From positions 1 through 37,699 of the forward strand of contig NZ_JYLL01000048.1 in the NCBI RefSeq assembly GCF_001439695.1: 37,699 bases of DNA, given 5' to 3'. Below are positions 15,710-23,807 of this stretch, in pieces; position 1 is the stretch's first letter, and each line of letters opens with the position of its first letter. Origin of the DNA: Pseudomonas veronii (GTDB lineage Bacteria > Pseudomonadota > Gammaproteobacteria > Pseudomonadales > Pseudomonadaceae). The position numbers were made by a program, and so were the translations under genes. The notes beneath the pieces are model-generated. The model was given only the letters and a program-made list of their open reading frames with translations. It was not told the origin of the DNA and made no database searches.

Positions 15710-17058
15710 GCTGGCTGCAGCGCCTGGGCGATGGCATGCGCCGCCATGGGCGCTTGATCCGTGCCGTGCAATGGGCGGTGGTGCTGGTCTACGCCGTGCT
15801 GCTGGTGCTGCCGGCGCTGCTGCCGTTGCCGGACAGCCAGGCGCGCCTGGTGAACAACCTGACGCTGCTCGCGCAATTCATCTTCTGGGGCCTCTGGTGG
15901 CCGTTCGTGTTGCTGTCGATGGTGTTGTTCGGGCGCCTGTGGTGCGGCGTGCTCTGCCCGGAAGGTTCCCTGAGCGAATGGGCCAGCCAGCACGGGCGCG
16001 GCCTCGGCATTCCGCGCTGGCTGCGCTGGGGCGGCTGGCCGACGCTGGGCTTTTGCCTGACCACCCTCTATGGCCAATTGATCAGCGTGTATGACTACGC
16101 CCAGGCGGCCCTGTTGATTCTCGGCGGCTCGACCCTCGGCGCGGTGATCGTCGGCCTGTTGTTCGTGCGCGGCAAGCGCGTGTGGTGTCGGTACCTGTGC
16201 CCGGTCAGCGGCGTCTTCGCCCTGCTCGCCCGCCTGGCGCCGGTGCATTTCGCGGTGGATGAGCAACGCTGGAAAGCCAACGACGCGCCCCGCCTGCCGC
16301 TGCCCAACTGCGCGCCGCTGCTGGATATCCGCCGCCTGCAAGGGGCCAGCGAGTGCCATGCCTGCGGCCGTTGCAGCGGGCAACGCGGCGCGGTGCAACT
16401 GATCGCCCGCTCGTGCAATCAGGAGATCCTGCAGGCGCCCCATCAGCAAGGCTCGGCGTGGGACGCGCGGCTGTTGCTGTTTGGTGTGATCGGCCTGGCG
16501 ATGGGGGCGTTTCAATGGACCGTCAGTCCGTGGTTTATCGCGCTCAAACAAACCCTGGCGACGTGGCTGGTCAGCCATGACTGGCTGTGGCCGCTGCAAG
16601 ACAACGCGCCGTGGTGGCTGCTCACTCATTATCCGCAGCTCAATGACAGCTTCAGTTGGTTGGATGGCTTGTGCATTGTGTTGTATCTGGGGGGGAGTTC
16701 GTTGGTATTGGGGGGCGGCTGTTGGCTGCTGCTGCGGTTGGCCGCGTGGGTGGCGGGTGATCGTGCACTGTTTCGGCCCTTGACGCTGACGCTGACGCCC
16801 CTCGGTGGTGCGGGTTTGTTCCTGGGGTTGTCGGCGACCACGGTGAAGTTGTTGCGGTATGAGGGGTTGGGGTTGGCTTGGGTGCAATCGGCGCGGGCCG
16901 TGTTGTTGATGGCGGCGGTTGGGTGGTGTTTGTGGTTGGGGTGGCGGCAGCTTCGGGGGGTTGGGCGCTGGTCGCGTTGCCTTGCGGGGTTGTGCGTGGT
17001 GCTGAGTACGGGGTTGGTGGGGTGTGGGTGGTGGTTGCAGTTTTGGGGGTGGGGTTGA
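15706..17058 (+). CDS. ftrD: Membrane polyferredoxin FtrD (NapH/RdxA-like)
   Basis: A 450-aa inner-membrane protein with about eight helices and iron-sulfur motifs. Two CxxxCP motifs occur in the membrane part (WCGVLCPEG, WCRYLCPVSG). A ferredoxin-like set NCAPLL...CHACGRC...SCNQ follows. In FtrABCD systems the polyferredoxin is thought to take electrons back from the iron-oxidation step. ATG at 15706 overlaps the ftrC stop. The last 130 codons are strikingly G/T-rich (many GGG, TTG) compared with the C-ending codons of the rest of the operon; see the skew finding. Confidence 0.88.
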   Translation: MSWLQRLGDGMRRHGRLIRAVQWAVVLVYAVLLVLPALLPLPDSQARLVNNLTLLAQFIFWGLWWPFVLLSMVLFGRLWCGVLCPEGSLSEWASQHGRGLGIPRWLRWGGWPTLGFCLTTLYGQLISVYDYAQAALLILGGSTLGAVIVGLLFVRGKRVWCRYLCPVSGVFALLARLAPVHFAVDEQRWKANDAPRLPLPNCAPLLDIRRLQGASECHACGRCSGQRGAVQLIARSCNQEILQAPHQQGSAWDARLLLFGVIGLAMGAFQWTVSPWFIALKQTLATWLVSHDWLWPLQDNAPWWLLTHYPQLNDSFSWLDGLCIVLYLGGSSLVLGGGCWLLLRLAAWVAGDRALFRPLTLTLTPLGGAGLFLGLSATTVKLLRYEGLGLAWVQSARAVLLMAAVGWCLWLGWRQLRGVGRWSRCLAGLCVVLSTGLVGCGWWLQFWGWG

Positions 17059-17404
17059 GTGCCGTTTTTTCGGTGATGGCGGCTGAGTGCATATCCGTTT
17101 TTTAGGTAATGGCGGCTTATGGCGGCTGAGTACATATCCGTTTTTTAGGTAATGGCGGCTTATGGTTCCGCTCTTACAGCGGGTCACTTTGGAAAAGCCC
17201 CAAAGTAACCAAAGGGCTCTTGCCCCACCACTCGGCACCTCGCTAGTGCTCGGTGTGCCCTCACTCCGGCTTGAATCCGTGGGCCGCCGTCATGGGCCAT
17301 CCTTGGCCCAGGACGGCTAACCCGGCGTCCTGCCGGGTTGCCCACGGATTCAAGCCTGCGTTCGGCCAGCGTGGTTTTACGGGGCGCCTAAGATCAAGAT
17401 CAAA

Positions 17405-17479
<75 letters not shown>

Positions 17480-17514
17480 AGAATAAGGTCTATCTGATCC
17501 ATGGATATCCAAAT

Positions 17515-17601
17515 GTGGGAGGGGGCTTGCCCCCGATGGCGGTGGATCAGTCATGCATGTATTGGCTGACACACTGCTATCGGGGGCAAGCCCCCTCCCA
17601 C
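17515..17601. repeat. REPIN at the centre of element C
   Basis: An 87-bp inverted pair of REP palindromes of the GTGGGAGGGG...CCCCCGAT type, with spacer GGCGGTGGATCAGTCATGCATG. It lies at the midpoint of the larger palindrome between convergent genes and may help terminate transcription. Confidence 0.85.
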
Positions 17602-17973
17602 ATTTCTGACCGAGTTCGGCTTCCAGTATCAGGTCGGCTATAAGGCCGCCTTGCTTTGGCTTTTGATCTGGGGCGCCCCGTTAACCACGCTGGCCGAACG
17701 CAGGCTTTGGAGCGTGGGTAACCCGGCAGGACGCCGGGTTAGCCGTCCTGGGCCAGGGATGGCCCATGACGGCGGCCCACGCTCCAAAGCCTGCGTTCGG
17801 GCATGCCGAGCCTAGGCGAGGCACCGAGTGGTGGGGCAAAGACCTTTTGGTTACTTTTGGGGCGTTTGCCAAAAGTGACCCGCTGTAAGAGCGGAACCAT
17901 AAGCCGCCGTTACCTAAAAAACGGATATGTACTCAGCAGCCGCCGTTACCTAAATAACAGACATGCACACCGT

Positions 17974-19593
17974 CTAAACCTTAAACCGCGCTACCGTCTG
18001 ATGCAGCTCCCCCGCCATCCCCGCCAGATCATGCCCCGCCGTCTCGGTATGCAAAGCTCCCTGCAACACCTGTTGCGACAGGTTCCGAATCCCCACCAGG
18101 TTGCGATCCACTTCCCGCGCCACCAGTGCCTGTTCTTCGGTGGCGCTGGCAATCATCAAGTTGCGCTCATTGATCTGCGAAATCGAGCGGGTGATTTCAT
18201 CCAGCGCCTCCCCCGAGCGTTGCGCCACGCCCAAGGTCGCCTGCACCCGTTCGCTGCTGCTGTGCATGGCGGCCACGGCGTGTTCGGTGTCCTGGCGGAT
18301 GTTGCCGATCATCTGCTCGATCTCCTGGGTCGAGGTCTGGGTACGATGGGCCAGGGCGCGCACTTCATCGGCGACCACCGCAAAACCGCGCCCAGCATCG
18401 CCGGCCCGGGCCGCTTCGATCGCGGCGTTGAGAGCCAGCAGATTGGTCTGGTCGGCGATGCTGCGGATCACATCCAGCACGCCGCTGATGTCTTGCACGC
18501 GGCCGGCGAGTTGCTGGATGCGTTCGGAGGTTTCCACCACGCCGGTGGCCAGGGTGTTGATCGAGGCCACGGTTTCCTGCACCTGCGCCCGCCCAAGCTG
18601 GGCGGTCTGTTCCGACAGGCGTGAGGCTTCGCTGGTGCTCACCGCGTTGCGCGCGACTTCATCGACGGCGGCGGTCATTTCGTTCACTGCGGTGGCGGCC
18701 TGTTCGATTTCCTGGCCCTGCAACTGCAGGCTGCTGCTGGTCTGGCTGCTGACTGCGCTCAACTCTTCGGATGAACTGGCCACGCCATCCACCGAGGCGG
18801 CGATCTGCCGGACCATCTGGTTGAGGTTCTGCTGCATCTGGTGCAGGTTGCGCATCACGCTGCCGTCGGCACTGTTGCCCAGCGGCACCTCGATGGTCAG
18901 GTCGCCCTGGGCGATATGGCTGAGCACCCGCGCCACCTCGTCCGGCTCGCCGCCCAAAGGCCGGGTGACGCTGCGCGTGACGATCACGGCGGCCGCCACG
19001 ACCAGGCTCACGCATAGCAGGAATAATCCGATCATCGTGCGGCGCGCATCGTCGTAGAGAATTTGCGCAGCCTGCTCGCGCTCGACGAACAGTCGGCCTT
19101 GCATGGCCATCAACGCATCGAGGCTCTTGAACACCTCAAGCTCGGCCGGCACCACCTGCTGTTTGAGCTGGGCCAGGCCCTGCTCGCGGGCGCCCTGCTT
19201 GATCAGCGCCTGCACCTGGGTAAAGGCCGCGACGTAGGTTTCCCGATGGGTTTTCAACGCGGCATAGGCCGCCTTGCCTTCGGCGGTATCGAACAGTGGC
19301 TCCAGGGCGGCGAACGCCTGGGTAATACGTTGCCGGGTGGTGCCAATGGCCTCTTGGGCCTGCTGGTTATCCTGGTCGATCAGCAGGTCGCGGGTGTGGC
19401 GCCCGTTATCGCGCACGCCGGTGGCGATCACCATGATCGGTGCGATTTTCGGCCAGTCCTGCTGCACGATCTGTTCGGACTGTTGCTTGAGGGTTGCCAG
19501 GTCATGCAAGGCGTAAAACACCAAACCGACCAGAGCCAGCGGCGCAATCGCGAAGCCGATGACAATGCGTTGTGCCGTGGTTAACTGCGTCAT
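17974..19593 (-). CDS. Methyl-accepting chemotaxis protein with 4-helix-bundle sensor
   Basis: A 539-aa chemoreceptor. TM1 is at about residues 9-30, followed by a periplasmic four-helix-bundle sensor of about 155 residues, then TM2 at about 187-206. A HAMP domain and a cytoplasmic signalling hairpin follow. The hairpin tip IADQTNLLALNAAIEAARAG (about 379-398) continues into GRGFAVVADEVRALA. No C-terminal NWETF-like CheR tether is present. ATG at 19593 is preferred because AAGGA lies 9 nt upstream; the ATG at 19602 abuts that AAGGA. The ligand is unknown. Confidence 0.9.
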   Translation of the reverse strand: MTQLTTAQRIVIGFAIAPLALVGLVFYALHDLATLKQQSEQIVQQDWPKIAPIMVIATGVRDNGRHTRDLLIDQDNQQAQEAIGTTRQRITQAFAALEPLFDTAEGKAAYAALKTHRETYVAAFTQVQALIKQGAREQGLAQLKQQVVPAELEVFKSLDALMAMQGRLFVEREQAAQILYDDARRTMIGLFLLCVSLVVAAAVIVTRSVTRPLGGEPDEVARVLSHIAQGDLTIEVPLGNSADGSVMRNLHQMQQNLNQMVRQIAASVDGVASSSEELSAVSSQTSSSLQLQGQEIEQAATAVNEMTAAVDEVARNAVSTSEASRLSEQTAQLGRAQVQETVASINTLATGVVETSERIQQLAGRVQDISGVLDVIRSIADQTNLLALNAAIEAARAGDAGRGFAVVADEVRALAHRTQTSTQEIEQMIGNIRQDTEHAVAAMHSSSERVQATLGVAQRSGEALDEITRSISQINERNLMIASATEEQALVAREVDRNLVGIRNLSQQVLQGALHTETAGHDLAGMAGELHQTVARFKV

Positions 19594-19640
19594 TCTAAAC
19601 ATTCCTTGATGAATACCTGCCCGAAACGGGCAGCATCTTT

Positions 19641-19671
19641 AAAAATCCTGGGAGGGCGATCGGTCACCCTC
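19641..19671 (-). terminator. Possible terminator overlapping the nrdG stop
   Basis: On the minus strand GAGGGTGA/TCGCCCTC (19652-19671) can form an eight-pair stem with a CCGA loop and one U-G pair. It is followed after CCAGGA by TTTTT. The nrdG stop codon lies in the ascending arm. The gap between stem and T-run is longer than ideal. Confidence 0.35.
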
Positions 19672-20359
19672 GTAATACAAAAGCCGGAAACAACTCGCGC
19701 ATGCAGCCCCATAACTCCGGCAATGCCATCTGTGCCGGGGCAATCGGCAGTTGCTCATCGAGCATGCTTGCCGTGCGGACCATCTGCACGGCGAAGCGCT
19801 TGACACCACTGGCTTGCAAACGCTGGGCCAGGCGCAGCAGGCGCGACGTATCAATCAGATGCCAATGCACCGTGGTGCGGCACTCGTAGTCCACGCCACT
19901 GGCCAGCAAGGTCTCCAAACTGCGCCAATTGGCGACGCCGCTGCCTTTGACCTGGGTGACCAGTTGATAGTCCTCGACCAGGGCCTTCACATCGAAGCCC
20001 ACCCAGTCGGCATGGCGCAGCGCATTGGCAAAGCCTGCCGGTTTGATCCCCGCACTGTGCAGGCCCACGCGAAAGCCCATGGCGCGTACCTCGTCCATCG
20101 CCGCCGGCAAACCTTCCTGCAAGGTCGGCTCACCGCCGCTGAACACCACCGCGTCCAACAGGTCCTGGCGGCGCTGCAAAAACAGCAAAACCCGGCGCCA
20201 ATCGATCTCCGCGCTACCGCGCGGTGCAATCAGGTCCGGGTTATGGCAGTAACGACAGCGCCAGGCACAACCCTGGCAGAACAGCACACAAGCGAGCATG
20301 CCGGGGTAGTCGAGGGTGGTCAGGGGCACCATGCCCCCAACCCGTAGCATTCGACTCAT
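19664..20359 (-). CDS. nrdG: Anaerobic ribonucleotide reductase activating protein NrdG
   Basis: A 231-aa radical SAM activase that installs the glycyl radical on class III ribonucleotide reductase. The 4Fe-4S cluster motif CxxxCxxC is CAWRCRYC (C31, C35, C38), and FSGGEPTLQ is the SAM-binding GGE motif. The ATG at 20359 overlaps the stop of the preceding 51-aa gene (ATGA, 20356-20359), so coupled translation supports this start. Third gene of the nrdD operon. Confidence 0.92.
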   Translation of the reverse strand: MSRMLRVGGMVPLTTLDYPGMLACVLFCQGCAWRCRYCHNPDLIAPRGSAEIDWRRVLLFLQRRQDLLDAVVFSGGEPTLQEGLPAAMDEVRAMGFRVGLHSAGIKPAGFANALRHADWVGFDVKALVEDYQLVTQVKGSGVANWRSLETLLASGVDYECRTTVHWHLIDTSRLLRLAQRLQASGVKRFAVQMVRTASMLDEQLPIAPAQMALPELWGCMRELFPAFVLRG

Positions 20360-20511
20360 TGGCGCCCGGCCGCGCAAGCCGCTTCGGTAAAGTGAACACG
20401 CTCCTTGTGTTCGGACTGTTTGCCGGGGTTGAACGCGGACACCGGCCGGTGGTAACCCATCACCCGGGTCCAGACTTCGCAGCGCTGACGTTGTGGCTGG
20501 GATGTTTGCAT
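20356..20511 (-). CDS. nrdD: Separate glycyl-radical domain of anaerobic ribonucleotide reductase (51 aa)
   Basis: A 51-aa protein containing RVMGYHRPVSAFNPGKQSEH, the glycyl-radical loop that normally forms the C-terminus of NrdD (E. coli RVCGYLG, Gly681). Gly19 is the predicted radical residue. A strong Shine-Dalgarno (AAGGAG, 8 nt before the ATG) and an ATGA overlap with nrdG show that it is a designed gene, not debris. The large subunit upstream ends just before this domain would begin. The two polypeptides together therefore reconstitute a complete class III reductase. Cys11 may belong to the zinc/radical-loop region. A simple sequencing frameshift is unlikely but not excluded. Confidence 0.8.
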   Translation of the reverse strand: MQTSQPQRQRCEVWTRVMGYHRPVSAFNPGKQSEHKERVHFTEAACAAGRQ

Positions 20512-20542
20512 GGTGAATCTCCTTGCGGGTTGAAAAACAGGT

Positions 20543-22543
20543 TCAAGACTGGGCGGCAAGCGCGAGGATCTCATCGCACTTGGGGCAGAACTCGTGTTCG
20601 CCGGCGAGGTAGCCGTGTACCGGACAGATCGAGAAGGTCGGGGTCACGGTCAGGTACGGCAGGCGGAAACGCCCCAGCGCTTTGCGCACCAATTGCTTGC
20701 AGGCCTGGGCCGAGGAAATCTGTTCGGCCATATACAGGTGCAGCACGGTGCCGCCGGTGTATTTGCATTGCAGTTCGTCTTGCAGCTCGAGGGCTTCGAA
20801 GGGGTCTTCGGTGAAGCCCACCGGCAGTTGCGACGAGTTGGTGTAGTACGGCGCATCCAGGCTGCCGGCTTGCAGGATGTCCGGGTAGCGCTTGCGGTCT
20901 TCCTTGGCGAAGCGGTAGGTGGTGCCTTCCGCCGGTGTGGCTTCGAGGTTGTAGAGGTGACCGGTTTCTTCCTGGAAGCGCAGCAAGGTGGCGCGCACAT
21001 GGTCGAGCAGGCGCAGGGCGAACGCGCGGCCTTCTTCGGTGTGCGTGCCCTGCGTGTCATCCGTGAAATTGCGCAGCATCTCGTGCATGCCGTTGAGGCC
21101 GATAGTGGAGAAATGGTTGCGCAACGTCCCCAGGTAACGCTTGGTGTAGGGGTACAACCCGGCGTCCATGTGGTGCTGGATCACCTTGCGTTTGACCTCC
21201 AGGCTTTCCATGGCCATTTCCATCAGGCTGTCCAGGCGTTGCAGCAAGCCGCTGGTGTCGCCCTTGAACAGGTAACCGAGGCGCGCGCAGTTGATTGTCA
21301 CCACGCCCAGCGAGCCGGTCTGCTCCGCCGAACCGAACAGCCCACCGCCGCGTTTGAGCAGCTCACGCACGTCCAGTTGCAGGCGACAGCACATGGAGCG
21401 CACCTGGTTGGGTTGCATGTCCGAATTGAGGAAGTTCTGGAAATACGGCAGGCCATAGCGCGCGGTCATCTCGAACAGGCGGTCGGCGTTCTCGCTGTCC
21501 CAGGGGAAATCATGGGTGATGTTGTAGGTCGGAATCGGGAAGGTGAACACCCGCCCCTTGGCATCCCCGGCCTGCATCACTTCGATGTAGGCGCGGTTGA
21601 TCAGCTCCATTTCCGTTTGCAGGTCGCCATAGGCAAACGGCATTTCCTTACCACCGATCACCGGCACCTGCTCGCGCAAGTCTTCCGGGCAGACCCAATC
21701 GAAGGTCAGGTTGGTGAATGGCGTCTGGGTGCCCCAGCGCGACGGCACGTTGAGGTTGTAGATGAACTCCTGCACCGCCTGACGCACCTCGGGGTAGCTC
21801 AACTGATCTTTGCGCACATAAGGCGCAAGATAGGTGTCGAACGAGCTGAACGCCTGGGCGCCGGCCCATTCGTTTTGCAGGGTGCCGAGGAAGTTGACCA
21901 TCTGCCCCAGGGCACTGCTCAAATGCTTGGGCGGCCCCGCTTCGACGCGACCCGGCACGCCATTGAGGCCTTCGTGCAGCAACGAACGCAGCGACCAACC
22001 GGCGCAGTAGCCGGCGAGCATGTCGAGGTCGTGGATATGCAGATCCGCCTCACGGTGTGCGCGGCCGATCTGCTGGCTGTAGACCTCGTCCAGCCAGTAA
22101 TTGGCAGTGACCTTGCCCGACACGTTCAGCACCAGCCCGCCGAGGGAATACCCCTGGTTGGCATTGGCCTGCACGCGCCAGTCTTCACGGTCGAGGTATT
22201 CGTTCATCGAGGTGGCGACTTCCACCAGGGTCTTGCGGTCACGGCGCAAGCGACCGTGCTGTTCGCGGTAGACGATATACGCGCGCATCGACAGGAAGTA
22301 ACCGGCATCCATCAACACCCGCTCGACACTGTCCTGGATCTGCTCCACATCCAGCCGTTCGATGCCGCGCAGCCGCGCCAGTACCGCACCGAGCAACAGG
22401 TCGACCTCGGCCTCCCGATACTCGCCGGTGGCATTGCCGGCGGCGATCAGCGCCTGACGGATTTTTTCGGCGTCGAAGGCAACGAGGCTACCGTCGCGTT
22501 TGTGCAGGCGGTTACTGACCAGCGGGCTGAGCATGCTTTGCAT
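20543..22543 (-). CDS. nrdD: Anaerobic (class III) ribonucleoside-triphosphate reductase, catalytic part
   Basis: A 666-aa class III ribonucleotide reductase that reduces NTPs to dNTPs without oxygen. An ATP-cone is at residues 10-100 (KRDGSLVAFDAEKIRQALIA) and the ten-stranded barrel follows. The zinc site near the end is CPVHGYLAGEHEFCPKC. The chain stops at CDEILALAAQS, before the glycyl-radical loop, which is encoded by the next gene 31 bp downstream. ATG at 22543 has GGAG 7 nt upstream; ATG at 22534 is a weaker alternative. The upstream ANR box implies induction under oxygen limitation. Confidence 0.93.
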   Translation of the reverse strand: MQSMLSPLVSNRLHKRDGSLVAFDAEKIRQALIAAGNATGEYREAEVDLLLGAVLARLRGIERLDVEQIQDSVERVLMDAGYFLSMRAYIVYREQHGRLRRDRKTLVEVATSMNEYLDREDWRVQANANQGYSLGGLVLNVSGKVTANYWLDEVYSQQIGRAHREADLHIHDLDMLAGYCAGWSLRSLLHEGLNGVPGRVEAGPPKHLSSALGQMVNFLGTLQNEWAGAQAFSSFDTYLAPYVRKDQLSYPEVRQAVQEFIYNLNVPSRWGTQTPFTNLTFDWVCPEDLREQVPVIGGKEMPFAYGDLQTEMELINRAYIEVMQAGDAKGRVFTFPIPTYNITHDFPWDSENADRLFEMTARYGLPYFQNFLNSDMQPNQVRSMCCRLQLDVRELLKRGGGLFGSAEQTGSLGVVTINCARLGYLFKGDTSGLLQRLDSLMEMAMESLEVKRKVIQHHMDAGLYPYTKRYLGTLRNHFSTIGLNGMHEMLRNFTDDTQGTHTEEGRAFALRLLDHVRATLLRFQEETGHLYNLEATPAEGTTYRFAKEDRKRYPDILQAGSLDAPYYTNSSQLPVGFTEDPFEALELQDELQCKYTGGTVLHLYMAEQISSAQACKQLVRKALGRFRLPYLTVTPTFSICPVHGYLAGEHEFCPKCDEILALAAQS

Positions 22544-22602
22544 TGGAAGGCTCCAGACACTACATATAGATTTAATAAATCTTTGAAACACAATATGCAG
22601 TG

Positions 22603-22608
22603 ATATTA
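22603..22608 (-). promoter_or_regulatory. -10 element of the nrdD promoter
   Basis: On the minus strand TAATAT lies where a class II ANR-dependent promoter would need it. The ANR box centre is 41-42 bp upstream of a start near 22596. The leader would be about 50 nt. Confidence 0.5.
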
Positions 22609-22630
22609 CGGTCAAGCGTTTGGGCTGCCA

Positions 22631-22644
22631 TTGATCAAGGTCAA
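22631..22644. promoter_or_regulatory. ANR/FNR box upstream of nrdD
   Basis: TTGATCAAGGTCAA matches the FNR/ANR consensus TTGAT-N4-ATCAA at nine of ten specified bases. It lies 88-101 nt upstream of the nrdD ATG and correctly spaced from the TAATAT at 22603-22608. Confidence 0.75.
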
Positions 22645-22664
22645 GTCTGAACGAAGATCAAAAT

Positions 22665-22766
22665 GTGGGAGGGGCGGTGCGACGATTCGGCTTGTTCCCG
22701 ATAGCGGTGGATCAGTCATGCATGTACTGGCTGACACACTGCTATCGGGGGCAAGCCCCCTCCCAC
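22665..22766. repeat. Mosaic REPIN between nrdD promoter and moaA
   Basis: The right half is the standard ATCGGGGGCAAGCCCCCTCCCAC form. The left half is GTGGGAGGGG followed by CGGTGCGACGATTCGGCTTG and TTCCCGAT. It has an insert of about 15 bp that looks like another REP family, so the two halves no longer pair perfectly. Confidence 0.7.
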
Positions 22767-22818
22767 AGCAAGCCTCCTCCCACAGTAAGTTCCCTGCTAC
22801 AGCAAGTCCCCTGCCACA
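22751..22818. repeat. Four tandem 17-bp units derived from a REP arm
   Basis: GCAAGCCCCCTCCCACA (22751), GCAAGCCTCCTCCCACA (22768), GTAAGTTCCCTGCTACA (22785) and GCAAGTCCCCTGCCACA (22802) follow each other without gaps. They end one base before the moaA stop codon. The first unit is the arm of the REPIN. Confidence 0.9.
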
Positions 22819-22819
22819 T

Positions 22820-23806
22820 TCAACCGCCGCTCATATTCATGAAGCGCACCACCTGCACCTCCCCTGCCCCGGTGAAATCATGGCGCAGCGGCTTACCCCG
22901 CAACCCCTTGTGCAACGCCTCGATCAACGGCGCGTCGTCCAACGGGTAACGCCGCAGCAAAGCGCGGAAGTCCACCGCGTTGTCCTGCCCCAGGCACAGC
23001 AGCAACTGCCCTTCGACGGTCATCCGCACGCGGTTGCAACTGCCGCAGAAGTTGTGGGAGTTGGGCGAGATAAAGCCGATACGCGTGCCCGGATGCCGCG
23101 CCAGGCGCACATAGCGCGCCGGGCCGCCGCTGTTTTCGGTGCTGTCGAGCAAGGCATGGTGACGGGCGATCACGCTGCGTACTTCATCACTGGCACAGAA
23201 CGTCTCGCCGCGGGAGCGGCCCACGTCGCCCAGGGGCATTTCCTCGATAAAGCTGATGTCGATGCCTTGGTCGATCGCGTACTGCACCAGCGCCGGCACT
23301 TCATCGAAGTTGCGCCCTTTCATCACCACGCAGTTGAGCTTGACCCGCTCGAACCCGGCCTCTCGCGCCGCCTCGATACCGTCCAGCACCTGGCGCAGAT
23401 CACCGTTGCGGGTGATCGCGCGAAAGCGCTGCGCATCCAGGCTGTCGAGGCTGATGTTCATGCGCTTGACCCCGGCGTCCACCAGCGGCTGCGCGAGGCG
23501 CGCCAACTGCGAGCCGTTGCTGGTCATCACCAGTTCGCGCAAGCCCGGCAGTGCCGCGATATTGCGGCACAACCCGACAATGCCCGGGCGGATCAACGGC
23601 TCGCCGCCGGTCAGGCGGATCTTGCGCACGCCCTGGCCGACGAACAGCGCGGCCAGGCGTTCCAGCTCTTCCAGGGTCAGCACCTGCTGGCGCGGCAGGA
23701 ACGTCATGTTTTTCGCCATGCAGTACACACAGCGGAAATCACAACGGTCGGTCACCGACAAGCGCAGGTAATCGATCGAACGGCCCACCCCATCCACCAG
23801 GCTCAT
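22820..23806 (-). CDS. moaA: GTP 3',8-cyclase MoaA
   Basis: A 328-aa radical SAM enzyme that converts GTP to 3',8-cyclo-dihydro-GTP, the first committed step of molybdenum cofactor synthesis. The N-terminal cluster is CDFRCVYC. TGGEPLIR and NISLDSLDAQRF are family motifs. The C-terminal cluster is in FCGSCNRVRMTVEGQLLLC. It is the last gene of the nar operon and supplies cofactor for NarG, as in P. aeruginosa, where a moaA copy closes the same cluster. The start is 1 bp from the stop of the isomerase gene. Confidence 0.93.
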   Translation of the reverse strand: MSLVDGVGRSIDYLRLSVTDRCDFRCVYCMAKNMTFLPRQQVLTLEELERLAALFVGQGVRKIRLTGGEPLIRPGIVGLCRNIAALPGLRELVMTSNGSQLARLAQPLVDAGVKRMNISLDSLDAQRFRAITRNGDLRQVLDGIEAAREAGFERVKLNCVVMKGRNFDEVPALVQYAIDQGIDISFIEEMPLGDVGRSRGETFCASDEVRSVIARHHALLDSTENSGGPARYVRLARHPGTRIGFISPNSHNFCGSCNRVRMTVEGQLLLCLGQDNAVDFRALLRRYPLDDAPLIEALHKGLRGKPLRHDFTGAGEVQVVRFMNMSGG

Positions 23807-23807
23807 G

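Noticed and set aside
15658..17238. Minus-strand frame of more than 500 codons opposite ftrD
   Set aside because: Runs from the repeat module into the antisense of ftrD; Gln/Pro/Arg-rich with no homology.
20512..20574. Reading the radical peptide as the frameshifted end of NrdD
   Set aside because: The shared frame upstream of its ATG gives no NrdD-like residues, while the ATG has a strong ribosome site and the gene is coupled to nrdG. Kept only as a residual possibility in the finding.
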